This document shows, piece after piece, positions 1 through 7,614 of a stretch of DNA of 7,670 bases; position 1 is the stretch's first letter, and each line of letters opens with the position of its first letter. The notes below the pieces were generated by a model. That model worked only from the letters and a program-made list of their open reading frames with translations. It did not search any database and was not told the origin of the DNA. The stretch spans positions 1 to 7,670 of the forward strand of contig JACNFS010000137.1 in NCBI GenBank assembly GCA_014384515.1, in the 5' to 3' direction. Source of the stretch: Dehalococcoidia bacterium (GTDB lineage: Bacteria; Chloroflexota; Dehalococcoidia; GIF9; UBA5629). The translations under genes were made by a program, and so were the position numbers.

Positions 1-26
1 AGCCTAGTCTTTAGTTCAAGCTTGAT
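1..26 (+). other. Probable 23S-5S rRNA spacer (3' part)
   Basis: These bases lie directly upstream of the 5S rRNA and have no coding signal. The first eight bases (AGCCTAGT) are the exact reverse complement of ACTAGGCT at 165-172, downstream of the 5S, so they could form the foot of a precursor stem enclosing the 5S RNA. That a 23S gene lies just outside the window is inferred from usual rRNA operon order and is not seen. Confidence 0.5.
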
Positions 27-146
27 CCTCTGGTGGTTAGAGCGAGGTGGAACCACCCGTTCCCATCCCGAACACGGAAGTGAAACGCCTCAGCGCAGAC
101 GATACTGGGGGGGCAACTCTTTGGGAAAATATGCCACTGCCAGGGG
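27..146 (+). rRNA. rrf: 5S ribosomal RNA
   Basis: This is a complete 5S rRNA gene of about 120 nt, the small RNA of the large ribosomal subunit. The terminal helix I is visible: CCTCTGGTGG at 27-36 pairs with the segment ending CTGCCAGGGG at 137-146, with a few wobbles or mismatches. The conserved helix III and loop C region is recognisable around 60-80 (TTCCCATCCCGAACACGGAA, then GTGAAACGC). The helix IV and loop E part follows at about 100-133. The ends are set by the helix I pairing and may be off by one to three bases. A short hairpin with a T-tract follows, and the clpC promoter begins about 60 nt downstream. Confidence 0.95.
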
Positions 147-152
147 TTCTTT

Positions 153-177
153 GAGCCGAGCGGAACTAGGCTTTTTT
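153..177 (+). terminator. Likely terminator after 5S rRNA
   Basis: A short stem, AGCC (154-157) with GGCT (169-172), extendable by a G-U pair, is followed by six T residues at 172-177. The local stem is only 4-5 bp with an 11-nt loop, so on its own it is a weak intrinsic terminator. ACTAGGCT at 165-172 can instead pair over 8 bp with bases 1-8 on the far side of the 5S, which would place a stronger stem right before the same T-tract. The end of an rRNA operon is where a terminator is expected. Confidence 0.55.
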
Positions 178-191
178 GCCACATTGGGCGT

Positions 192-208
192 AACACTTTG
201 CGAGTGTT
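192..208. promoter_or_regulatory. Candidate operator dyad upstream of clpC -35 box
   Basis: AACACT (192-197) and AGTGTT (203-208) form a perfect 6-bp inverted repeat separated by TTGCG, and end one base before the -35 hexamer of the clpC promoter. The position suits a regulator-binding site. It does not match the CIRCE element (TTAGCACTC, 9 nt, GAGTGCTAA) bound by HrcA, nor the CtsR heptad repeat as I know it. A 6-bp dyad can arise by chance, so this is only a candidate. Confidence 0.3.
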
Positions 209-237
209 TTGACTTAGCAAACCAAACGCCTTATAAT
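209..237 (+). promoter_or_regulatory. Sigma70-type promoter for clpC
   Basis: The -35 box TTGACT (209-214) and the -10 box TATAAT (232-237) are separated by 17 nt. This is one mismatch from the vegetative sigma factor consensus with ideal spacing. Transcription should start near 244-245, giving a leader of about 50 nt before the clpC ATG at 294. The promoter lies between the 5S terminator and clpC, so clpC is probably transcribed independently of the rRNA operon. Confidence 0.85.
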
Positions 238-293
238 TTGAATTGGTAGGATGGGTTGAGGCTCGCAACGAACGTAGAGGACCGGCGGTAAAT

Positions 294-2765
294 ATGGCTA
301 GTAGGTTTGAGAAATTCTCCGAACGGGCTCGCCGGGCTTTGACCCGGGCTCAGGAAGAAGCCCAACGCTTTGGACACAACTATATTGATACAGAGCATGT
401 ATTGCTCGGTTTGATAGCGGAGGAGGAGGGCGTGGCCAGCAGAGTTCTGGCCAACTTAGGTGTGGCACCAAATAAGATACGGGCCGCGGTGGAGTTTGTA
501 GTTGGGCGGGGGGAGAGATCCAGCATTGGCGAAGTCGGACTTACCCCTCGGGCCAAGAGAGTCATTGAGCTTGCGGTAGATGAGGCCCGCCGCCTGAACC
601 ATACTTACATCGGCACTGAGCATCTTTTGTTAGGGTTGTTGCGTGAGCGTGAGGGAGCAGCTGTCGGTGTTTTGGAGAGCTTTGGTGTCAGCCTGGAGAA
701 AGCGCAAGCTGAGATCAACAATCTTCTTAGCCAGGGAGCGTCTCAAGCCCGTGGTGCCGGTCGAGGTACTGCTCGGACACCGGTTTTGGACCAGCTCGGA
801 ATCGATCTGACCAATGCGGCCCGAGTCGGTAAGCTTGATCCTATTGTGGACCGCGATAAGGAGATTGAGCGAGTTGTCCAAATACTTAGCCGTCGCACCA
901 AGAATAATCCAGCGCTCATAGGTGAGCCGGGTGTTGGCAAGACAGCGATTGTTGAGGGTTTGGCACATCGAATTGTGGCGGGTGAAGTGCCTGAGACATT
1001 GCAAGGCAAAAGACTACTAACATTGGATATAGGCTCGCTGGTAGCTGGTACGAAATATCGTGGTGAATTTGAGGAGAGATTGAAGAAGGTTATTGATGAG
1101 ATAAAGAATGCTGGCAATTGCGTGGTTTTTGTTGACGAGTTGCATACTATTGTCGGTGCGGGTGCTGCTGAAGGCGCTGTTGATGCTTCCAATATTTTGA
1201 AACCCTCGTTGTCTCGGGGCGAGATACAGTGCATTGGAGCCACCACCTTAGATGATTATCGAAAATACATTGAGAAAGATGCTGCGCTGGAGCGGCGCTT
1301 TCAGCCGGTCACGGTGGCTGAACCGACTGTAGAGGAGAGTTTGGACGTTCTGCGAGGCATCAAGGAGCGTTATGAAGAGCATCACCGCTTGACTATAAGT
1401 GATGAGGCTTTACAGGCTGCGGCTTCTCTCGCAGCCAGGTATATACCAGACCGATTTTTGCCCGATAAGGCTATTGATTTGATGGATGAGGCCTCCTCGC
1501 GGGTGCGCATAAAGCGCGGGGCAGTGCCCATGAGTTTGACTGAAGCCAGGCGAGCTTTGGAAAGCGTGCGCAAGGATAAGGATACTGCCATTTCTGCAAG
1601 GGAATATGAGTATGCCGCGGAGCTGCGTGATCGGGAAGTCCAATTAGCAGACAAAATGACCAACATGGAGCAGAAGTGGCAAGAAGAACAGAAGCAGGAA
1701 AAGCCCACGGTGACTGAGGAAGACATAGCTGAGGTGGTGAGCATGTGGACTGGAATCCCTGTAGTACGTTTGACTACGGATGAATCCAGTCGCCTTCTGA
1801 AGATGGAAGAAGCTTTGCACCGTCGAATTATTGGTCAAGATGAGGCTATAGTTACTGTGTCTAAGGCTGTGAGACGAGCCCGAGCCGGCTTGAAGGAGGT
1901 TCGTCACCCTATCGGTAGCTTTATTTTCCTCGGACCGACAGGGGTCGGCAAAACTGAACTGGTGAGGGCTCTAGCCGAGTTTATGTTCGGCAGTGAAGAT
2001 GCTATGGTTCGGCTTGATATGTCTGAGTTTATGGAACGGCACGCTGTGGCTCGATTAGTTGGTGCTCCCCCGGGATATGTCGGCTATGATGAGGGAGGGC
2101 AATTAACCGAGGCGGTGAGGCGGAATTCCTACTGCGTCATACTCCTCGACGAGATTGAGAAGGCACACCCTGACGTGTTCAATATATTGCTTCAGATTTT
2201 TGATGATGGTCATTTAACCGATGCCAAGGGGCGCCGGGTCGATTTCCGTAATAGTATAGTGGTTATGACTAGCAATGTCGGTGCTGAACTTATAAAGCGT
2301 GATATGACTCTCGGTTTTGCTACTCACAGTGATGAGGGAAAGAATCGGCAAGTTGAATATGAGAAAATGAAGGAAAAGGTGCTCGGGGAGTTGAAGAAGG
2401 CCTTTCGTCCTGAGTTTCTAAACCGCATTGATGGCACAGTCGTTTTCCATGCCCTTAGCAAAGAACAAATCCGCCAGATTGTTGATTTGATGCTTAGCGA
2501 GGTAGCTAAGTCATTGGACGAGAAGAACATTAGGTTGGAAATCACCGATGCCGCTAGAGAGTTTCTGGGTGAAAAGGGTTATGATCCGGCCTTTGGAGCA
2601 CGGCCTTTGCGTCGCGTAATTCAAAATGAGGTCGAGGATAAGCTTTCTGAAGCTTTACTCCGCAGCGAGTTCCAATCTGGGGATACTGTGGAGGTGGATT
2701 GTGACGACGAGAAAATCGTGATTCGAGCCGCTGCCGGAGCCTTACCAGGGGAGGGGAAAGCATAA
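294..2765 (+). CDS. clpC: ATP-dependent Clp protease ATP-binding subunit ClpC
   Basis: This is a cytoplasmic AAA+ unfoldase of the Hsp100 family that feeds substrates to the ClpP peptidase; it has 823 aa, close to the usual 810-850. The N domain carries two Clp_N repeats (motifs YIDTEH at 30-35 and YIGTEH at 105-110). A Gly/Ala/Arg-rich linker follows at about 147-163. The first ATPase domain has Walker A GEPGVGKT (210-217), pore loop KYRG (254-257), Walker B VVFVDE (277-282) and arginines 334-335. A UVR-type middle segment lies at about 436-455. The second domain has Walker A GPTGVGKT (547-554), pore loop GYVGYDEGG (594-602), Walker B VILLDE (615-620) and sensor-2 GAR (768-770). LGF at 673-675 fits the ClpP-docking loop, separating ClpC from ClpB. 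The ATG at 294 is preferred: the upstream in-frame TTG at 243 lies at or before the predicted transcription start. The ribosome site is weak (AGAGG 276-280, 13 nt away). No ctsR, mcsA or mcsB precedes it. Confidence 0.97.
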   Translation: MASRFEKFSERARRALTRAQEEAQRFGHNYIDTEHVLLGLIAEEEGVASRVLANLGVAPNKIRAAVEFVVGRGERSSIGEVGLTPRAKRVIELAVDEARRLNHTYIGTEHLLLGLLREREGAAVGVLESFGVSLEKAQAEINNLLSQGASQARGAGRGTARTPVLDQLGIDLTNAARVGKLDPIVDRDKEIERVVQILSRRTKNNPALIGEPGVGKTAIVEGLAHRIVAGEVPETLQGKRLLTLDIGSLVAGTKYRGEFEERLKKVIDEIKNAGNCVVFVDELHTIVGAGAAEGAVDASNILKPSLSRGEIQCIGATTLDDYRKYIEKDAALERRFQPVTVAEPTVEESLDVLRGIKERYEEHHRLTISDEALQAAASLAARYIPDRFLPDKAIDLMDEASSRVRIKRGAVPMSLTEARRALESVRKDKDTAISAREYEYAAELRDREVQLADKMTNMEQKWQEEQKQEKPTVTEEDIAEVVSMWTGIPVVRLTTDESSRLLKMEEALHRRIIGQDEAIVTVSKAVRRARAGLKEVRHPIGSFIFLGPTGVGKTELVRALAEFMFGSEDAMVRLDMSEFMERHAVARLVGAPPGYVGYDEGGQLTEAVRRNSYCVILLDEIEKAHPDVFNILLQIFDDGHLTDAKGRRVDFRNSIVVMTSNVGAELIKRDMTLGFATHSDEGKNRQVEYEKMKEKVLGELKKAFRPEFLNRIDGTVVFHALSKEQIRQIVDLMLSEVAKSLDEKNIRLEITDAAREFLGEKGYDPAFGARPLRRVIQNEVEDKLSEALLRSEFQSGDTVEVDCDDEKIVIRAAAGALPGEGKA

Positions 2766-2817
2766 GGATTGAGTTGCGTCTCGTAAATCTAGATTCTAAA
2801 CATACTGACTCTTCTTA

Positions 2818-2858
2818 GGGCGGGATTAGGCACAGAGCACTGAATCCCCGCCCTTTTT
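2818..2858 (+). terminator. Intrinsic terminator after clpC
   Basis: GGGCGGGATT (2818-2827) pairs with AATCCCCGCCC (2843-2853), giving a GC-rich stem of about 10 bp with one bulged C and a 15-nt loop, followed directly by five T residues (2854-2858). This is a good rho-independent terminator 53 nt after the clpC stop. It should end most clpC transcripts before radA. Confidence 0.88.
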
Positions 2859-2951
2859 GGTATTTGATTCTATTCTTGAGCGCGTTTTTGGTAGCACCAT
2901 TGCACCAGTTATTGGCTACCGGGAGTACAGGGCGGTTTGAGGTCTAGTAGC
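2859..2951 (+). other. Leader region before radA, promoter not identified
   Basis: This gap follows the clpC terminator. I see no convincing -35/-10 pair; TTGATT (2864), TTGAGC (2876) and TTGCAC (2900) lack a good TATAAT-like partner at 16-18 nt. A weak hairpin is possible: GGTAGC (2890-2895) with GCTACC (2915-2920), a 6-bp stem with a 19-nt loop that contains a GCACCA direct repeat (2894 and 2902). The segment holds the probable radA ribosome-binding site GAGG at 2939-2942. Transcription of radA onward needs either an unrecognised promoter here or readthrough of the terminator. Confidence 0.4.
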
Positions 2952-4334
2952 TTGGATAAGTCTAAGCCCAAGACTGTATTTGTTTGCCAGCAATGTGGCA
3001 AGGAAAGCCCGAAATGGCTGGGGCGTTGCCCCAGTTGCCAGGAGTGGAACAGTCTGGTACAAACTGTCGTCACTGCTCCTACTCAGGTAGCTACATGGCT
3101 ATATTCTGAGGAGAATAGGCCTCGGGAGCTTTCCCGGCTGAAAACCGAGACGTCACCCCGACTTATTTTTTCTTTGGCTGAGCTTAATCGAGTCCTAGGC
3201 GGTGGCCTGGTGCACGGTTCCTTGGTGCTTGTTGGCGGTGATCCTGGTATTGGAAAATCTACTCTGTTGCTTCAAGCTTCCTCGGCAGTGGCTGAAGGGG
3301 GAGGCACGGTAGTATACGTTTCTGGTGAAGAGTCCTCCCAACAGACTAAGCTGAGGTCGGAACGTTTGGGAATAGGCGGTGATAGGCTTTATTGCCTTCC
3401 TGAGACGAATCTGGAGATTGTTCTTGGACGCTTGGGTGAATTGTCGCCGAATTTGGTGGTTATCGATTCTATCCAGACAGTCTACCTTGAGGAGCTGAGC
3501 GGGGCGCCAGGCAGCATTGCTCAAATACGTGAATGCACCTTGAGGCTTATGCGCTGGGCGAAAGGAGCTGGGATTCCAGTTCTCATTACCGGGCATGTAA
3601 CCAAGGACGGGGCTATTGCTGGCCCCAGGGTGTTAGAGCATATTGTTGACGTGGTCCTTTACCTCGAAGGTGAGACCTTTAGTAGTTATCGCATATTGCG
3701 GAGTGCAAAGAATCGTTTTGGTTCCACCAACGAGGTGGGAGTTTTTGAGATGAGTGGCAAAGGCTTAATCGAGGTGGCTAACCCATCTGAAGTTTTTCTG
3801 GCTTCGCATCGCGATGGGGCAGTTGGGTCGGCTGTGGTGTCTACTTTTGAGGGAAGTCGCCCCCTGTTGGTGGAGATTCAAGCGTTGACAAGTCTGGCTA
3901 CTTTCGGCCCTCCTCGGCGTATTGCCAATGGGGTCGACTTTGGGCGGTTGCTTTTGATAGCCGCCGTGCTTACTAGACGTGCTGGAGTTAACCTTTCCAA
4001 TCAAGACATCATAACTAATATCATCGGTGGCATGAAGGTTGGTGAGCCGGCTGCTGACTTAGGGATTGCTCTGGCAATTGCTTCGAGCTTCCGAGATTGC
4101 CAGGTTGCACCGGGACTTGCAGCTTTGGGCGAGGTGGGTTTGAGTGGGGAGCTTAGACCTGTGCCCCAATTGGAAAGGCGGGTTTCTGAAGCAGCTAGGC
4201 TGGGTTTCAAGCGTTGCCTCATTCCCGTGAGCTCGTCTAAGTCTTCTTTTGATGCAGGAGGCGTTGAACTTTTGAAAGCGAGTAGCCTAGCTGAAGCTCT
4301 TCGGCTAGCACTTGTGAGATCAACGAAGAAGTGA
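2952..4334 (+). CDS. radA: DNA repair protein RadA (Sms)
   Basis: RadA is a cytoplasmic RecA-like ATPase that helps RecA process branched recombination intermediates and repair DNA. From this start the protein has 460 aa, a normal family length. A C4 zinc finger opens it (Cys12, Cys15, Cys26, Cys29). The RecA-like core has Walker A GDPGIGKS (96-103), Walker B LVVIDSI (168-174) and the RadA-specific motif KNRFG (253-257). The C-terminal third, from about 280, is the Lon-protease-like domain, with GEVGLSGELRPV at 393-404. No ATG is available. TTG at 2952 has GAGG (2939-2942) nine bases upstream and gives an N-terminus beginning MDKSKPKTVFVC, close to other RadA proteins. The in-frame TTG at 2937 would add five residues and has a poorer ribosome site. 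It is the first gene of a five-gene run; ispD begins 10 nt after its stop. Confidence 0.96.
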   Translation: MDKSKPKTVFVCQQCGKESPKWLGRCPSCQEWNSLVQTVVTAPTQVATWLYSEENRPRELSRLKTETSPRLIFSLAELNRVLGGGLVHGSLVLVGGDPGIGKSTLLLQASSAVAEGGGTVVYVSGEESSQQTKLRSERLGIGGDRLYCLPETNLEIVLGRLGELSPNLVVIDSIQTVYLEELSGAPGSIAQIRECTLRLMRWAKGAGIPVLITGHVTKDGAIAGPRVLEHIVDVVLYLEGETFSSYRILRSAKNRFGSTNEVGVFEMSGKGLIEVANPSEVFLASHRDGAVGSAVVSTFEGSRPLLVEIQALTSLATFGPPRRIANGVDFGRLLLIAAVLTRRAGVNLSNQDIITNIIGGMKVGEPAADLGIALAIASSFRDCQVAPGLAALGEVGLSGELRPVPQLERRVSEAARLGFKRCLIPVSSSKSSFDAGGVELLKASSLAEALRLALVRSTKK

Positions 4335-4344
4335 GAGTGTCGGG

Positions 4345-5025
4345 GTGAAGGATACCGTGTCTCAGGCAGGAGCTGTTATTGTCGGGGCTGGCAGTAGCCA
4401 GCGACTGGGAGCGGACAAAGTCTTCTTACCCTTGGCTGGCAAGCCTTTACTGGCTTGGTCGGTAGATGTCTGTCAGAATTGTGAACTACTGAGTCAAATA
4501 GTCATTGTTCTAAATGAGAGCAACCTGGATTCGGGGCGGAACTTGGTTGCTGAAAGAGGCTGGTCCAAGGTAGTGGGCGTGTGTCTTGGTGGTGAACGGC
4601 GGCAAGATTCGGTAAGACAGGGGCTCAAAGAGCTGAAGCGTTGTGATTGGGTGGTTATTCATGATGGTGCGCGTCCTTTCTTAACTCTTGACTTAATTCG
4701 TGATGGGTTAGAAGCGGCTCGGGGCACCGGGGCGGCTACCGCAGCGGTCCCAGTTAAAGATACAATTAAGCTGGGTGATGATAATGAGATGGTTAGAGAA
4801 ACGCTCCATCGTCAGCGATTGTGGGCAGTACAAACGCCCCAGGTTTTCCGCTTTGATATAATAACTAGAGCCCACGGGCAAGTAACAGACGAGGTCACTG
4901 ATGATGCCACCTTGGCGGAGCGATTGGGATATGAAGTTAAGCTCTACATGGGGTCTTATCAGAATATAAAGATAACCACCCCTGAGGATTTGGCCTTAGC
5001 TGAAATTGTAGTGAAGGATAGATAG
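4345..5025 (+). CDS. ispD: 2-C-methyl-D-erythritol 4-phosphate cytidylyltransferase
   Basis: IspD transfers CMP from CTP to 2-C-methyl-D-erythritol 4-phosphate, the third step of the MEP isoprenoid pathway. The product has 226 aa, normal for a single-domain IspD. The CTP-binding loop is AVIVGAGSSQRLG (10-22) followed by Lys25. HDGARP (106-111) holds the metal-binding aspartate. Further signatures are AVPVKDT (134-140), QTPQVF (163-168), TDDATLAE (185-192) and NIKITTPED (207-215), where Lys209 should contact the substrate phosphate. GTG at 4345 is used, with a weak GAGAG 7 nt upstream. A second in-frame GTG at 4357 has a stronger AAGGA only 4-5 nt upstream and would remove four residues; either may be the true start. 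The gene lies 10 nt after radA and 4 nt before ispF, the next-but-one enzyme of the same pathway. Confidence 0.95.
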   Translation: MKDTVSQAGAVIVGAGSSQRLGADKVFLPLAGKPLLAWSVDVCQNCELLSQIVIVLNESNLDSGRNLVAERGWSKVVGVCLGGERRQDSVRQGLKELKRCDWVVIHDGARPFLTLDLIRDGLEAARGTGAATAAVPVKDTIKLGDDNEMVRETLHRQRLWAVQTPQVFRFDIITRAHGQVTDEVTDDATLAERLGYEVKLYMGSYQNIKITTPEDLALAEIVVKDR

Positions 5026-5029
5026 GCTG

Positions 5030-5530
5030 ATGCGAGTCGGAATTGGCTATGATGTTCATCCGTTGGTTTCGGGGCGGAATTTGGTGCTGGGTGGCATAAA
5101 CATTCCCTTTGACAAAGGACTCTCAGGTCATAGTGACGCTGACGTGTTAACTCATGCTATAATTGATGCTCTGCTCGGCGCCGCTGGGCTCAAAGATATT
5201 GGCAATCAGTTCCCCCCAGATGATCCCAGGTATAAAGATATTTCCAGCTTGACCTTGCTGGATGAGGTTAACGAGTTGCTCAAGACCAAAGGTCTCAAGA
5301 TTGGGAACATTGACGCGATTGTAGTTGCCCAGCAGCCTAAGTTATCGTCTTTTATTGATGACATGCGTGATTGCTTGAGTCGGACTTTGGGGATTGCCTT
5401 AGATAAGGTGATGGTTAAAGCAACTACCACCGATGGACTGGGTTTTGCTGGTAGGGGGGAGGGGATGGCCGCTTATGCTGTAGCTTTGGTGGAAGAGGAT
5501 ATTGTGAGCTTTGACGGAAGGACGACTTGA
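5030..5530 (+). CDS. ispF: 2-C-methyl-D-erythritol 2,4-cyclodiphosphate synthase
   Basis: IspF cyclises CDP-ME 2-phosphate to 2-C-methyl-D-erythritol 2,4-cyclodiphosphate with release of CMP; the active enzyme is a homotrimer with zinc. The product has 166 aa, slightly longer than the common 157-160 because of a short C-terminal tail. The zinc ligands Asp8, His10 (GYDVH) and His42 ([11 protein letters not shown], 33-43) are present. [14 protein letters not shown] (56-69) is the substrate-binding loop, with FPPDDP where E. coli has [26 protein letters not shown] (131-150) is the family signature near the C-terminus. ATG at 5030 follows the ispD stop by 4 nt and AAGGA lies 11 nt upstream. The IspE kinase that acts between IspD and IspF is not in the window. 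Confidence 0.97.
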   Translation: MRVGIGYDVHPLVSGRNLVLGGINIPFDKGLSGHSDADVLTHAIIDALLGAAGLKDIGNQFPPDDPRYKDISSLTLLDEVNELLKTKGLKIGNIDAIVVAQQPKLSSFIDDMRDCLSRTLGIALDKVMVKATTTDGLGFAGRGEGMAAYAVALVEEDIVSFDGRTT

Positions 5531-6222
5531 TGCGTCTTATTAGAAGTATCAGGGCGGATATACGTGCGGTTTTTGAGCATGACCCGGCGGCGAGAAACGT
5601 CTGGGAAGTCATTTTCGTCTATCCGGGGTTTCATGCTCGGCAGTGTCACCGTGTAGCTCATACTTTGTGGAATTGGCGTATCCCCTTTTTGCCGCGGCTA
5701 GTTTCTCACGTCAGTCGCTTTATCACCGGGATTGAAATCCATCCCGGGGCCGAGATTGGGGAGGGGTTTTTCATCGACCATGGCATGGGCGTGGTAATCG
5801 GTGAAACGTCTGAAATCAAGGATAACGTTGCCTTATACCAGGGGGTCACCTTGGGCGGCACCAGCCTGCAGAAGAAGAAGCGCCATCCGACTTTGGGCAA
5901 CAATGTAGTCGTTGGTGCCGGGGCGAAGCTTATTGGGGCTATCACTATTGGTGACAACGTCAAGGTCGGTGCTAGCTCCGTGGTGATAAGCTCAGTACCT
6001 CACAATGCTACCGTTGTTGGTGTGCCAGGTCGGGTAGTTGAAATTCGTAATCCCGACACTGACACCGTGGAGAGATTGCCCGACCCGGTTTGGGAAAAGC
6101 TCGAAAACCTGGAAAAAAGGATGGTTGATCTGGAAAAGCGCCTGGGTGCTGTCCAGACTGTGGATGAGGCCGCCATAACCGCTGATCCTTCACTTTCGGA
6201 GACGACGGATGAGAGTATTTAA
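5530..6222 (+). CDS. cysE: Serine O-acetyltransferase (EpsC/CysE type)
   Basis: This enzyme acetylates L-serine with acetyl-CoA to O-acetylserine, the precursor of cysteine. The product has 230 aa and is the short bacterial type without the long N-terminal domain of E. coli CysE. A helical N-terminal part is followed by a left-handed beta-helix of hexapeptide repeats at about 68-165. The motif [18 protein letters not shown] (68-85) contains His84, equivalent to catalytic His158 of E. coli. The position of E. coli Asp143 appears to be Glu69, as in the GIEIHPGA subtype. RHP at 118-120 and GVPGRVV (164-170) also fit. Residues 185-207 look like a short coiled coil. The chain ends in Ile after Asp-Glu-Ser, as in CysE tails that dock in CysK. 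ATG at 5530 overlaps the ispF stop (TGATG), with GGAAGGA at 5516-5522. An adjacent TTG at 5527 is not needed. Confidence 0.94.
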   Translation: MRLIRSIRADIRAVFEHDPAARNVWEVIFVYPGFHARQCHRVAHTLWNWRIPFLPRLVSHVSRFITGIEIHPGAEIGEGFFIDHGMGVVIGETSEIKDNVALYQGVTLGGTSLQKKKRHPTLGNNVVVGAGAKLIGAITIGDNVKVGASSVVISSVPHNATVVGVPGRVVEIRNPDTDTVERLPDPVWEKLENLEKRMVDLEKRLGAVQTVDEAAITADPSLSETTDESI

Positions 6223-7570
6223 TACCCTGTCGGGACAGAAAGAAGAATTCCAGCCTCAAGGTGAAACGGTAACCATGTATGTCTGTGGCGTCACCGTTTA
6301 CGATGACTGCCATATTGGGCATGCCATGAGCTATGTAATATTTGATGTCATCAGGCGCTATCTGGAATTCAAGGGCTACAAGTTAAAGCACGTGCAGAAT
6401 TTTACTGATATCGATGACAAGATAATAGACCGGGCCCAGCAATTGGGAGTGCCACCGCTGGAGCTGGCTGAGAAATATGTTTCTGAGTATTTCAAAGATA
6501 TGGATGCTCTGAATGTGAAGCGAGCCGATATCTACCCGAGGGCAACTGAAGAGATACCCAAGATAGTTGAAATCGTACAGGGTTTGATAACCAATGGGCA
6601 TGCCTACGAGTCTCAGGGCAGCGTCTATTTTCGGGTAAAGAGTTTTGCCGGCTATGGCAAGCTGACTCATCAGGATTTGGACGACATGATGTCCAGAAGT
6701 TGTTCCACAGAGGGCGAGAAAGAAGACCCGCTGGATTTCGTGTTGTGGAAGGCAGCTAAGCCAGGTGAACCTTCCTGGTCGAGTCCTTGGGGTGAGGGCA
6801 GGCCGGGGTGGCATATAGAATGCAGCGCTATGGCATTGAAATACCTTGGAGACAGCCTTGACATTCACGGTGGTGGCCAGGACCTAATCTTCCCGCATCA
6901 CGAGAATGAGATAACCCAGTCAGAGGCATTCACCGGAGTTGCCCCCTTTGTCAGATATTGGTTACATAATGGATTGCTGCAACTGGGTGAAGACAAAATG
7001 AGCAAGTCTCTGGGCAACTTGATAACGGTGAAGGAAGCTCTGGAACGCTACAGCCCTGACGCTGTTCGGCTGTTTATCCTTGGCTCTCATTACCGCAGCC
7101 CGCTGACTTACAGTGAGGAGACGCTCGAAGCGGCCGAGACCGGTATGGAAAGGTTACGACAGGCAACCAAAGCTGGAGGAGAGGCCGGTGGAAAAGCTGT
7201 TCTCGATAGCCAACCGTTTAAGCGCAGGTTTGTTGACAGTATGGATGACGACTTCAATACCGCTCAGGCGATAGCTGTGCTTTTTGACTTAGCCAGGGAA
7301 ATCAACCGGGCACGGGAAGAAAAACACGATGTGACTGGCGCTCAGCATACTCTGGCCGAATTGGCTGGGGTTTTGGGCTTCACTTTGGAGGAGCCGTCAA
7401 GACCGCCGCTTGATGCTGAGCCTTTTATTGAACTTCTAGTCTCGACTCGCGTTGATTTACGTCAAGCCAAGGAATGGCAACTAGCTGACAAAATACGGAG
7501 CCGCCTGGCTGAATTAGGGATAACCCTTGAGGACACACCTAAAGGGACAGTGTGGAAGCGCCATCGTTGA
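6209..7570 (+). CDS. cysS: Cysteinyl-tRNA synthetase
   Basis: CysS charges tRNA-Cys with cysteine using ATP; it is a class I synthetase, usually monomeric. The product has 453 aa, close to the usual 460, and appears complete. The ATP-binding HIGH motif is HIGH at 35-38 and the KMSKS loop is KMSKS at 263-267. The active-site zinc ligands that give selectivity for cysteine thiol are present as Cys26, Cys205 (GWHIECSAM, 200-208), His230 and Glu234 (FPHHENE, 228-234). NFTDIDDKI (64-72) is another family signature. The C-terminal DALR-like helical domain contains [10 protein letters not shown] (346-355). ATG at 6209 has GGAG (6198-6201) 7 nt upstream and lies inside the end of cysE, overlapping it by 14 nt. 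That overlap suggests translational coupling of cysteine supply and use. It is the last gene of the run. Confidence 0.98.
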   Translation: MRVFNTLSGQKEEFQPQGETVTMYVCGVTVYDDCHIGHAMSYVIFDVIRRYLEFKGYKLKHVQNFTDIDDKIIDRAQQLGVPPLELAEKYVSEYFKDMDALNVKRADIYPRATEEIPKIVEIVQGLITNGHAYESQGSVYFRVKSFAGYGKLTHQDLDDMMSRSCSTEGEKEDPLDFVLWKAAKPGEPSWSSPWGEGRPGWHIECSAMALKYLGDSLDIHGGGQDLIFPHHENEITQSEAFTGVAPFVRYWLHNGLLQLGEDKMSKSLGNLITVKEALERYSPDAVRLFILGSHYRSPLTYSEETLEAAETGMERLRQATKAGGEAGGKAVLDSQPFKRRFVDSMDDDFNTAQAIAVLFDLAREINRAREEKHDVTGAQHTLAELAGVLGFTLEEPSRPPLDAEPFIELLVSTRVDLRQAKEWQLADKIRSRLAELGITLEDTPKGTVWKRHR

Positions 7571-7614
7571 GATTCCAATCATTGCTACGAAAATAGATTC
7601 TGCTCCTTTACCTT
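7571..7614. other. Intergenic stretch after cysS
   Basis: There is no gene or clear intrinsic terminator here. Two short segments, TCCAATC (7574-7580) and TGCTCC (7601-7606), are complementary to parts of the first hairpin arm of the palindromic element that follows (GATTGGA 7620-7626 and GGAGCA 7624-7629), so alternative pairings are possible. Confidence 0.4.

Noticed and set aside
200..222. Possible CIRCE (HrcA) element near GAGTG and TTAGCA
   Set aside because: GAGTGTTTTGACTTAGCA contains fragments resembling CIRCE, but the 9-bp inverted arms in correct orientation and spacing are not present.
22..249. 75-aa open frame on the + strand across the 5S gene
   Set aside because: It lies almost entirely within the 5S rRNA and the promoter region and has no family resemblance. 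It is a chance open frame.
243..293. Longer ClpC N-terminus starting at TTG 243
   Set aside because: The TATAAT box ends at 237, so transcription should start at about 244-245, at or after this TTG. The extra 17 residues do not look like a ClpC N-terminus, while the protein from 294 begins in the family manner ([12 protein letters not shown]).
743..1246. 167-aa open frame on the minus strand inside clpC
   Set aside because: It is antisense to a highly conserved ATPase domain, has low-complexity Ser/Thr/Pro-rich composition, no ribosome site of note and no recognisable domain. It is a shadow of clpC.
2786..2795. Perfect 10-bp palindrome AATCTAGATT after clpC
   Set aside because: It is short, AT-rich and lies in the 3' untranslated region just before the terminator. 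A palindrome of this size is likely by chance and no partner site was seen.
2766..2858. T-box or other riboswitch before radA, or ahead of the cysteine genes
   Set aside because: There is no T-box consensus or specifier-like structure. The hairpin is a plain terminator following clpC, and no leader exists before cysE or cysS, which overlap their neighbours.
6383..6868. 161-aa open frame on the minus strand inside cysS
   Set aside because: It is antisense to the cysS catalytic core and its sequence matches no family I know. It is explained by the coding bias of cysS.
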